From a virus: a stretch of DNA of 24,389 nt. The notes beneath the pieces were generated by a model. That model did not search any database. It saw nothing but the letters and a program-made list of their open reading frames with translations, and was not told the origin of the DNA. The DNA is taken from the IMG/VR virus record IMGVR_UViG_3300044811_000086, positions 1 to 24,389 of that record. One strand, written 5' to 3'. A program made the position numbers and the translations under genes. This document shows, in pieces, positions 1 to 6,658 of the stretch; position 1 is the stretch's first letter; every line of letters begins with the position of its first letter.

Positions 1-1898
1 AGACCTCCGCCTGTATAAGTTCCAGATAAATTAGGGTAAACTACTGTAGCTCCAGTTAATGGATTTATTACAGTAGTAGGCTGATCAATGACAAAAGTAT
101 TTGCAGTAGCCTGAGTAACTTTATAAATCAGGCCTGCTGTAAATCCAGTAATTCCTTGAACTCCTGTAATCAAAACATATTGATTATTAGTCAAATTATG
201 GTTAGTAGCAGTTATGACTCTAGTTGCTACCACGATATTTGAAATTGGAATGCTAGGACTATTTTGTCCCAAATTATCCAATTGAGAAAATATGTAGACA
301 AAACCGCGCTGATTGCCGGCAATTACATCTGGAAATCTAGCTTGAAAAACTCCGCTATTCCAAGGAACAGTAGTAGCTTGCCAGGTAGATGAAAGAGATG
401 CCCACGTAGAATCGCTAAATCGTTGCCAATAACCAAAGCATGTGATGCAGTCGTCGAACTCAGCCCAACTTCCGTCCAGATAATTGTAAACCAAAACTTG
501 ATTGGGATAAGTCAAGTCATAAGATGGAGAGTCGTTGTCTTCTTCTAAATTTATAGGGAATGTCCAATAGACTAACTGAGCGCTATAATCGCGAATTCCA
601 TAGACGCGTTTGACACCATTATTTTTATTTTGGATTTGGAAAACTTCATCGGGGATTTTCTGATCAATGCGCTCCACATTTACGCTATCAGTAACGATGA
701 TGCCATAGTTGCCAACTGTCATAACTCCGCGATCAAAGGGGATAACGGAAAAGGTAGAATCAGCGCCAAGTTCTGTGTTTATTTTCTGCCATAGAAAGGG
801 AAGAGATTCGTTATTCGTGTATATCAATTGCCAGGTAGATCGCTCAAAATAGACGATCAACGTGTCTTTTATGAATTCAGCTGAGATGATTACTTCAGAA
901 GTAGGAGCATCAATGTATCCTCCTTTTCCTATAATATCATCTCTCCATGCATCTGCTTGGGCCGATCCATTTACAGGAAAAGCACTATAGAAAGGAGTAC
1001 CGTTCTGCGACCATCTTGCCCTCTGAGGATATTGAATTGATCCTGCTAAGTTAACCGCCTCATAAGTGCTAAGAACAAGCAATCTATCTTTGTAGGGAAG
1101 AATGATTAATCCTCCTAATAAATAAATCGGAGCTGCCGTCAATTTAGGATTAAAATTTCTCCAATCGGTCGTAGGAGCGCCAGCGACATTTACGACCCCT
1201 CTCCACCTAATTCCATCTTTTTCAGCCACCGGACTAGCGTCTTCAGCCGCATGGAAACCTGGTACATTATTAGTAGCCCAAAATGCCCTTTGATAATTAG
1301 CAGACCAGAAGAAATCACTATCCGTGCCAGTCCAAACAAACATATTTGTGGTTCCCGCAAATATGTTATCAAAGATAAAGTCATTAGAGGCTATGTCGAA
1401 AATGTAGGTGTATCTAGTATCGAAAGCTATTAGAAGTTCATCATTGATGGCCGCTTGTTCGAGAACTTTTAATCCCATGACAGGAAGCCCTGGGATATAG
1501 GTTACAACGCTATTTAATGCATTCGTAGCTAAAACGCCTGTTCCTCGGTTTAAAGTCCCAGTAGTTGCTCCCGTTGTTAGAAGGGTAGTTGGATTAGCTA
1601 CATCTCCTTTATCAATAAGTGTAACTCCACCTATTTTAAAGGTGACAACTCCCGTTGGAATTACCAATCCTGCTGTTCCATCGAGCAATGTAATATTTCC
1701 AGCACCGTCAGTAGATCCAGGACTACCTTTAAGCCTTCCATCGACGCCTACAGGGCTGAAACAGGATCGTCTTTCGATACGTCCACGAAAGAGATAGGCA
1801 TTTTCTAAAATGGGGAAAGCGTCATTGTCGACCAGGAAAGATTCAACATCTCGTCTGATGCCAGTTCGCATGTCAACAATTGCGAAATTAGATGACAT
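1..1898 (-). CDS. Large phage head-tail/tail structural protein (C-terminus cut by window edge)
   Basis: An open frame of 632 codons runs without a stop from ATG at 1898 to the window edge, so the C-terminus is missing. The protein begins MSSNFAIVDMRTGIRRDVES. It is rich in beta-strand-like Trp/Tyr/Gly repeats of the kind seen in beta-propeller head-tail stabilisation or tail-hub proteins of podoviruses such as P22 gp10, but that assignment is inference from texture and position. The last visible 60 residues (HNLTNNQYVLITGV and following) resemble the small FCCH-like beta module also present in the proteins at 4434-4772 and 5354-6340. Its ATG follows directly on the TAA stop of the upstream gene (1899-1901), which indicates translational coupling. 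It is probably a virion component near the portal or tail. Confidence 0.7.
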   Translation of the reverse strand, partial: MSSNFAIVDMRTGIRRDVESFLVDNDAFPILENAYLFRGRIERRSCFSPVGVDGRLKGSPGSTDGAGNITLLDGTAGLVIPTGVVTFKIGGVTLIDKGDVANPTTLLTTGATTGTLNRGTGVLATNALNSVVTYIPGLPVMGLKVLEQAAINDELLIAFDTRYTYIFDIASNDFIFDNIFAGTTNMFVWTGTDSDFFWSANYQRAFWATNNVPGFHAAEDASPVAEKDGIRWRGVVNVAGAPTTDWRNFNPKLTAAPIYLLGGLIILPYKDRLLVLSTYEAVNLAGSIQYPQRARWSQNGTPFYSAFPVNGSAQADAWRDDIIGKGGYIDAPTSEVIISAEFIKDTLIVYFERSTWQLIYTNNESLPFLWQKINTELGADSTFSVIPFDRGVMTVGNYGIIVTDSVNVERIDQKIPDEVFQIQNKNNGVKRVYGIRDYSAQLVYWTFPINLEEDNDSPSYDLTYPNQVLVYNYLDGSWAEFDDCITCFGYWQRFSDSTWASLSSTWQATTVPWNSGVFQARFPDVIAGNQRGFVYIFSQLDNLGQNSPSIPISNIVVATRVITATNHNLTNNQYVLITGVQGITGFTAGLIYKVTQATANTFVIDQPTTVINPLTGATVVYPNLSGTYTGGG

Positions 1899-2492
1899 TT
1901 AGTTTCCTGATTGAAAGACCCAAAACGAAATTGGAAGTGCATCGTCTACTCCAGAAGGAGCGCTCATAGATCGAAGAAGTATTTGGAAGCTTCCTACAAG
2001 GTAATTTGTCGTTCCTATAATGGCACCCGTATTGAAATTCGTGGCCATGCCCCCTAAAGCAACAACACCGTAGTTAGTAGTCGGTAACGTTCTGGTAAAA
2101 GAAACGGTATAATTGCCAGTAGAATTTCTCGTTATCGATGCGAAATTAAAACCATCGACAATAGTAGGGCCTACTTGAGGAACAAAAACGCCAAAAGCCC
2201 GCATGCTGCTGATGATGCTTGCAGCAGAAGCGCCCGAGTCATTTTGATAGTACAACTCCGTTCTTGCGCCAACCGTCTTAGAATACACAGTTGTTATAGG
2301 AGCTGCTGCGCCAGGATCAGCTATAGGAGCTGTTAAGGTTACCTTCTTATGAAATCCCTGATTAGCACCAACGCTAAACGCTGTATGATTGACTGCAAAA
2401 GCAGTGTCAGCTTGGCTGAAGTTCGTCTGAATTTGAGATTGAGATTGTGAAATAATATCATTCGCAGCAGGTATTGCGGGATTATACGTCAT
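1899..2492 (-). CDS. Putative tail fibre or virion protein, beta-rich, 197 aa
   Basis: This 197-residue protein is rich in Ala, Ser, Thr, Gly and Asn with no hydrophobic segment, the composition of phage tail-fibre or appendage proteins. The first 50 residues (SQSQSQIQTNFSQADTAFAV) read like an N-terminal anchoring helix. A beta-rich domain follows, ending near SFWVFQSGN. GAGG lies 4 nt before the ATG. The gene is the first of a minus-strand unit that continues into the gene at 1898, and it is divergent from the plus-strand cassette at 2570. The function is inferred from composition and context. No catalytic motif was seen. Confidence 0.6.
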   Translation of the reverse strand: MTYNPAIPAANDIISQSQSQIQTNFSQADTAFAVNHTAFSVGANQGFHKKVTLTAPIADPGAAAPITTVYSKTVGARTELYYQNDSGASAASIISSMRAFGVFVPQVGPTIVDGFNFASITRNSTGNYTVSFTRTLPTTNYGVVALGGMATNFNTGAIIGTTNYLVGSFQILLRSMSAPSGVDDALPISFWVFQSGN

Positions 2493-2510
2493 GGAGCCTC
2501 AAATAATTTT

Positions 2511-2530
2511 TACTATTTTACTTTACTATA
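2511..2530 (-). promoter_or_regulatory. Recurrent A/T-rich upstream motif, copy 1 (candidate phage promoter)
   Basis: Read on the minus strand this is TATAGTAAAGTAAAATAGTA, ending 19 nt before the ATG at 2492. It matches a motif (about TGTAAARTAAA) found upstream of four other minus-strand units in this window. Confidence 0.35.
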
Positions 2531-2545
2531 GCAGCGCGCTATAAT
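2517..2545 (+). promoter_or_regulatory. Sigma70-like promoter for the 2570-3335 cassette
   Basis: TTTACT at 2517-2522 and a perfect TATAAT at 2540-2545 are separated by 17 nt, 25 nt before the ATG at 2570. The inverted repeat TATAGC/GCTATA (2527-2532 and 2538-2543) overlaps the -10 box and could be an operator. The recurrent minus-strand motif lies in the same spacer, so the two divergent units share this control region. Confidence 0.5.
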
Positions 2546-2569
2546 AGACGCAAAAAAAGGAGGGTTTTC

Positions 2570-2740
2570 ATGAACTTGATTCAATTAGAATTAATCGAAG
2601 AAGATAAAATTGAAGTTTTAGAGCGCAAATTATTCAAAATGCAAGAAACTCTCGACGTTACTCGCAGAAGTCTCTTTGCAAGATTCAACGAACTTGAGAA
2701 GATAGTCCTAGAGATGCAGAAAAAGCCCGATGGAATTTAA
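2570..2740 (+). CDS. Small coiled-coil protein, 56 aa
   Basis: This 56-residue protein (MNLIQLELIEEDKIEVLERK start) has Leu/Ile heptad spacing and high charge along nearly its whole length, so it is predicted to be one amphipathic helix or coiled coil. A strong Shine-Dalgarno (AAGGAGG, 2557-2563) and a sigma70-like promoter precede it. Its last 11 bases overlap the next gene at 2730. The function is unknown. It is the first gene of a three-gene plus-strand cassette lying between two minus-strand virion genes. Confidence 0.7.
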   Translation: MNLIQLELIEEDKIEVLERKLFKMQETLDVTRRSLFARFNELEKIVLEMQKKPDGI

Positions 2741-3023
2741 GTGGTTTGATCAAGAAGGTAATGAAATTACGTGTGAAGAATACACGAAATTACGCGCCAC
2801 AACGGACACTTTATTTTTATACGAGGCGACATCTACTCACATCATTTCTACTGGTTACTTAGGAATCTGTGGTGAACATATGGGCCCGTTTTCCACGACC
2901 GTATACTATATTGATAAAAAATTTGCAGAAGTGGTAAGGAACTATAGGACAAGAGAGTCTGCCACCAAGGGACATTTTCATATATGCGCAGAGTTGGCTT
3001 TCCCAAATGAAGAAATCAGATAA
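2730..3023 (+). CDS. Hypothetical protein, 97 aa
   Basis: This is a soluble 97-residue protein (MEFKWFDQEGNEITCEEYTK start) with no signal peptide or membrane segment. It has two Cys and several His (HIIS, GEHMG, HFHIC), but no clear metal-binding pair. Its start overlaps the end of the preceding coiled-coil gene by 11 nt, which implies coupled translation. I do not recognise the family. It is probably an early accessory gene of the 2570-3335 cassette. Confidence 0.6.
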   Translation: MEFKWFDQEGNEITCEEYTKLRATTDTLFLYEATSTHIISTGYLGICGEHMGPFSTTVYYIDKKFAEVVRNYRTRESATKGHFHICAELAFPNEEIR

Positions 3024-3044
3024 AATTTAACAAATAGAGGATTT

Positions 3045-3335
3045 ATGATGGAATTTTTAAACAGTGTGGACTGGGTAATGGTGGTTTTCGGGGTCTATTT
3101 AGTAATTTTCTTTTGCAAGACAGCCTCTTTAAAAGAAAGTTTTTATTCTCTAAAAGAAAGAGTGGAATATATAAAATCTTTTTATTCAGATAGCTATAAT
3201 GATTATGTATCAAAGAATATGCATGATATGCATTTAGATCTACAGAATAGAGAAAACGAACACCTTCGAAACCGAACACATCGAATAGAATGTTTCCTGC
3301 AAAGCAAGCATTCTGAATTTAAGGATGTGCCTTAA
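3045..3335 (+). CDS. Single-pass membrane protein with helical tail, 96 aa
   Basis: Residues 8-26 (DWVMVVFGVYLVIFF region) form one transmembrane helix. A charged, probably helical cytoplasmic segment follows, so this is a type of small membrane-anchored coiled-coil protein. ATGATG at 3045/3048 offers two starts, and GAGG upstream suits either. The stop codon TAA at 3333-3335 shares bases with the minus-strand stop at 3332-3334 (TTAA), so the cassette converges head-on with the virion gene without any gap. The function is unknown. Confidence 0.6.
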   Translation: MMEFLNSVDWVMVVFGVYLVIFFCKTASLKESFYSLKERVEYIKSFYSDSYNDYVSKNMHDMHLDLQNRENEHLRNRTHRIECFLQSKHSEFKDVP

Positions 3336-4432
3336 AATCCGCTGAATAAATTCCCAAAAGGATATTGAGGGAACTGGCTTTGCTCCGTGTAAATAGTCGC
3401 CGTTCTCTCGGCCGTCTGTTGAACAATCGTCCTTCTTAAGGCAAGCCTCATCTGCTCTTCTAGAAGGGGGCGATATTTCTGCAAATTCTCAAAATCGGCA
3501 TTATCGGAAAAGATCTTATCCGCAGCTCCGTAGGCGAGCAGTTGCCACCATTCTGTAAGCTGCGGCGTTAAACCTCCATCGAATGTTCCATTGCTGGCTA
3601 CCGTGAAATCTGCTGGATATTTATAAACCTCGAAAGAGACCGTGTATGCCTGATCTGGAATTGGATAAACGATAAACTGATCCTGGAAAAAGACAACAGA
3701 CTGCGGCCTAGAAGCTACATATGGGATGTACTGAACATTAATCGAATTGCCGATAGGAATCGTTACAGGTGTCCCAGAACTGTCGACGAAATTTATTATA
3801 GACAAAGCTCCTGTGATGTAGTTGATAGAGCCGCGAGGAGTGACTAGCGAAGTATCTGTAGGGGCAAATAGATTTCCCTGACCGTCATCTATCAAACTGT
3901 AAGATGGCGCAATTCCCGAAATAATTCCCACAGAAGATCCTAAAGCCGACACCAGGACGTTCCAGTTTAAGAATTTAGCAGGCATCGATGTAATAGCTGA
4001 ATAAGCCCCTGGTGGGTTCGTTTTAAAGCCAGGTATAATCGGCGTCTGCGTTAAGAATTGCCCGCTATAGGCCAATGCGCCAGAACTAGTATAAATAGAC
4101 TGCTGAAGAAAATTTAGGCTAGGATTTATCCTAAAGAAATTCTCCCTGCTCTGCGTCATATACGACTGATATCCGCCAATGAAGACAGGAGGCATCGCAG
4201 TCAGATAAATTCCGGTGGGCATATCGTAAACAGGGATGTTTGCCGTCGTCGTGAACTGATAATTATATCGAAGAGATTCCATTTTAAGATGCTCTGGCAT
4301 ATCGTAAATATAAAAAGTATTTATGTACTTCACGATTTCAGCATCTGAGATCTGGGTAGACGAAGGACGTCCAGTAACGCGCCTCACCTTCGTAATGATA
4401 TCGCTCAATGTATTCGGCAATCCTATAGTCAT
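3332..4432 (-). CDS. Head-tail connector/tail structural protein, 366 aa
   Basis: I chose ATG at 4432 (MTIGLPNTLSDIITKVRRVT) because GGAGG sits 8 nt upstream. A GTG at 4441 would add three residues. The N-terminus, with helices TKVRRVTGRPSSTQISDAEI and the VKYINTFYIYDMPEHL segment, resembles phage adaptor or tail-tubular proteins that dock on the portal. The middle is beta-rich with Pro/Tyr strands. The C-terminus is a charged helical stretch around EEQMRLALRRT. It lies two genes downstream of a capsid-associated protein and is translationally coupled to the 112-residue FCCH-like protein. The connector role is an inference from order and texture. Confidence 0.6.
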   Translation of the reverse strand: MTIGLPNTLSDIITKVRRVTGRPSSTQISDAEIVKYINTFYIYDMPEHLKMESLRYNYQFTTTANIPVYDMPTGIYLTAMPPVFIGGYQSYMTQSRENFFRINPSLNFLQQSIYTSSGALAYSGQFLTQTPIIPGFKTNPPGAYSAITSMPAKFLNWNVLVSALGSSVGIISGIAPSYSLIDDGQGNLFAPTDTSLVTPRGSINYITGALSIINFVDSSGTPVTIPIGNSINVQYIPYVASRPQSVVFFQDQFIVYPIPDQAYTVSFEVYKYPADFTVASNGTFDGGLTPQLTEWWQLLAYGAADKIFSDNADFENLQKYRPLLEEQMRLALRRTIVQQTAERTATIYTEQSQFPQYPFGNLFSGF

Positions 4433-4433
4433 T

Positions 4434-4772
4434 TTATCCACCTATCGGAGTAAGAGTGTTTTCCTCGCGATTTGCCAGCGTATCGGCAGTCTCGCCAACT
4501 GGTATGACCTGTGGGCTTTGAGACGTTGTAATAACGCTATAAGAATCGAATTTAGAGGTATCGCTATTGAGAGAGAAAGTCGTGTCAGAAAGAACGGTAA
4601 TGCGATAAACCTGACCGTTCACCTGATTCATTCCAAAGTTCCCTGGCAGCACTATCCGCACAAACAAATTGTCAAGATAACCATGGGCTTGCGTGGTAGT
4701 GACAACGCCAGGGTTTGCTTTACTGATAGTCGAAATGATCCGCATAACCGGATTCCACGTCGAAATCGTCAT
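4434..4772 (-). CDS. Small virion protein with FCCH-like beta module, 112 aa
   Basis: The protein is essentially one module: ISKANPGVVTTTQAHGYLDN, then VRIVLPGNFGMNQVNGQVYR, then a strand pair ending LSDTTFSLNSDTS. The same N-P-x-V...HGY...G-M-x-Q-x-NG pattern recurs in the 328-residue protein at 5354-6340. This is the module that annotation pipelines often label ubiquitin-activating enzyme E1 FCCH-like in phage structural proteins. Here it is surely structural and not related to ubiquitin. The start ATG overlaps the stop of the upstream gene (TGATG at 4770-4774). Confidence 0.65.
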   Translation of the reverse strand: MTISTWNPVMRIISTISKANPGVVTTTQAHGYLDNLFVRIVLPGNFGMNQVNGQVYRITVLSDTTFSLNSDTSKFDSYSVITTSQSPQVIPVGETADTLANREENTLTPIGG

Positions 4773-5308
4773 CAGGCAGCCTGTCCCGCAAACTCAAGAG
4801 ACTGGAAGCCGAATCTTTTAACGCGTCGAGAAACGCCCACGATCGGCACCGGCATCTCAACCATTCCGCCTCTACTTCCGTCAGATGCAAGACCCATCGC
4901 GCTTTGAGGCGCTGGAGCTCCTTTATTCCAAAGGAATCCATGAACTGGATAAGAACACGAACCAATGTTGCTGTTTCTTAATTCAGGAGGCCCCATAGCC
5001 CCTGCTGTTATATCCGTGCCATTTAAATGGCGCGCAACATACAGAGGAACCTCATAGATCATCCCATCTGTCATAGTCTTGTCAAAATGAGGAACGCCGC
5101 CCTTGTCAATTCCTGGATACTTCTTCACGGTAATCTTCACCGTCGAACCAGGCGTTTCAAAGCACTGAAAAATTCCTTTAACAAGCTTGCTTTCTTCTTG
5201 CATAAGTTCTCGCAATTTTTCTTTGGCTTTTTCCTTATCAGTTTTGGTAACATGAAATGTCTCCGCTGGGGTTACATTTTTTGCCATATTTAAATCTTTA
5301 CTTGTCAT
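4772..5308 (-). CDS. Conserved virion-associated protein downstream of capsid genes, 178 aa
   Basis: The first 45 residues are a charged helix (KTDKEKAKEKLRELMQEESK). A beta-rich body follows with IGSCSYPVHGFLWNKGAPAP and a C-terminus RRVKRFGFQSLEF. From general familiarity, proteins with this YPVHGF...GFQSL pattern commonly follow N4-gp56-type capsid genes. Their function is unassigned. ATG at 5308 is preceded by AGGTG, and an internal ATG at 5287 (MAKNVTP) is an alternative start. The gene starts right after a Rho-independent terminator, so it may depend on read-through or on a start site inside the hairpin region. Confidence 0.6.
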   Translation of the reverse strand: MTSKDLNMAKNVTPAETFHVTKTDKEKAKEKLRELMQEESKLVKGIFQCFETPGSTVKITVKKYPGIDKGGVPHFDKTMTDGMIYEVPLYVARHLNGTDITAGAMGPPELRNSNIGSCSYPVHGFLWNKGAPAPQSAMGLASDGSRGGMVEMPVPIVGVSRRVKRFGFQSLEFAGQAA

Positions 5309-5317
5309 TTTACACCT

Positions 5318-5340
5318 AAAAAAACCCCTCCGAAGAGGGG
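5318..5340 (-). terminator. Rho-independent terminator after the 328-aa structural gene
   Basis: On the minus strand, CCCCTC-TTCG-GAGGGG forms a 6-bp GC-rich hairpin with a TTCG tetraloop, followed by seven T (5318-5324). It follows the stop at 5354 and should terminate or attenuate transcription coming from the capsid genes. Confidence 0.85.
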
Positions 5341-5353
5341 CGATTGTTATTGA

Positions 5354-6340
5354 TTAAACACTCACTCCACGTTGGGCAATGTATTGATAGAGCTTTCCAG
5401 TTGTCTGGACAGTTCCGCCGACAGTGATGCCTGAAATGGATTGGTTGTCTGTTGCATCATCCAGCAAATTACCGTAAGGGTAAGTCGAGCTGTTGATAGC
5501 TGTTTCTCCAACAGGAACAACAATTGGGAAGCTGACTCCAGCTGCCGCAATTGCCGATGTTGGGAAAGCAAAAGCCGTAAACGCAGAACTGTCGATATCG
5601 ACAGTAATCGTGTTATTGGCTGTGCTTACAGCAGTGATGTTTCCAAGAAGTCCGTTCATCTGAGTCATCCCAAATTGAGATGGCACATAGATGCGGACAG
5701 CCTGACCTGCCGTATAGCCATGAGTCACAGACAGCGTGATTACAGCAGGATTAGCAGCTGTAATGGCTGTTATGAACCGACGTCTAGGATAGAACCTATC
5801 CAAAGCATTGATGATGCGATAAGCGCCTGTAGTTCCAGCAGCTGCAAAGCCGGAGGCATTAAGGTACTTCAACTGAAAGCTAACACCAGCGCTGATAGTC
5901 CCTATGGTGAAGTCCATAGAACTTATCTGCTGCATGTTAGTTTCATTGTAAATTCGGACAACGCTGCTAGACGCCACAAGACCCGTTGTCGTGCCAGTTG
6001 ACACCACAGCAGGATTAGCCGCCGTAATGGCCGTAATAGCGACAGACGAACCAATAGCAGTAGAGGCACTCTCCGCAAGGAAAGTGAAACCTCCGCTTGT
6101 GATCGTCACAGGAGGATCGAGCGTAGCCGCGCCGCTTGTTTTTGGCGTGTAGATAGCCGATCCAGCTGACATAGAGCTTAACCCCAACGCGATCATCACG
6201 TTGTTGTTGGCAGCTGTTGAGCCTAAATCTGTGATGTTGAACATCTCAAATTTGTTATAACCCGAAGGAATGCTGATATTGAGAGGATTACCGTCAGAGG
6301 TAAAAGTTCCGCTCACGATTGCATGAATTGGTGTACTCAT
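5354..6340 (-). CDS. Capsid-associated (decoration/spike-like) protein with FCCH-like modules, 328 aa
   Basis: This 328-residue Ala/Thr/Ser-rich beta protein lies immediately downstream of the major capsid gene, behind a perfect AAGGAGG Shine-Dalgarno 5 nt from ATG. Residues about 100-160 (ITAITAANPAVVSTGTTTGL) and about 190-255 (ITAANPAVITLSVTHGYTAG then FGMTQMNGLLGNIT) are two versions of the FCCH-like module, the first more diverged. The position suggests a head decoration or vertex protein. That role is inferred and no enzyme motif is visible. Codon use matches the neighbouring capsid gene. Confidence 0.65.
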   Translation of the reverse strand: MSTPIHAIVSGTFTSDGNPLNISIPSGYNKFEMFNITDLGSTAANNNVMIALGLSSMSAGSAIYTPKTSGAATLDPPVTITSGGFTFLAESASTAIGSSVAITAITAANPAVVSTGTTTGLVASSSVVRIYNETNMQQISSMDFTIGTISAGVSFQLKYLNASGFAAAGTTGAYRIINALDRFYPRRRFITAITAANPAVITLSVTHGYTAGQAVRIYVPSQFGMTQMNGLLGNITAVSTANNTITVDIDSSAFTAFAFPTSAIAAAGVSFPIVVPVGETAINSSTYPYGNLLDDATDNQSISGITVGGTVQTTGKLYQYIAQRGVSV

Positions 6341-6349
6341 TGTTCCTCC

Positions 6350-6658
6350 TTATGAAGATAATGTGCAGCGCAGGTTGAATACCCACGTGTCGTTTTCAAT
6401 GCGAGGAACTTCGGCGAATTTATAACCAACCGATGCGTTGAGTGCTAAAGCTGAATCATAAATAGGAGGCCGATAGATGAACGAGGCTGAGTACCCGTCT
6501 TGTTCGATAGATGCAAACGCTTCCCGTCCACAGACAAAAATGTTGTAGATTGTCGCGCCAAGCAAACTAGCATTTGGACTTGTAGATCCAATACTAGAGA
6601 GCAAGAAACGGACATTAGAAGCCGTTCCCCATTCAGAATCCAGAGTGGACTGTTGATT
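6350..6658 (-). CDS. Major capsid protein exon 4 (102 codons plus stop)
   Basis: It encodes NQQSTLDSEWGTASNVRF through the C-terminus NLRCTLSS. AAT at 6658 follows the terminal G of the 609-nt intron. The stop TAA at 6350-6352 lies just before the Shine-Dalgarno of the next virion gene. Confidence 0.88.
   Translation of the reverse strand, partial: NQQSTLDSEWGTASNVRFLLSSIGSTSPNASLLGATIYNIFVCGREAFASIEQDGYSASFIYRPPIYDSALALNASVGYKFAEVPRIENDTWVFNLRCTLSS

Noticed and set aside
4323-4907. 194-residue plus-strand frame
   Set aside because: It is antisense to three overlapping virion genes, with no ribosome site and no family pattern.
5441-6001. 186-residue plus-strand frame
   Set aside because: It is antisense to the FCCH-like virion gene, with Ser/Arg/Cys-rich shadow composition.
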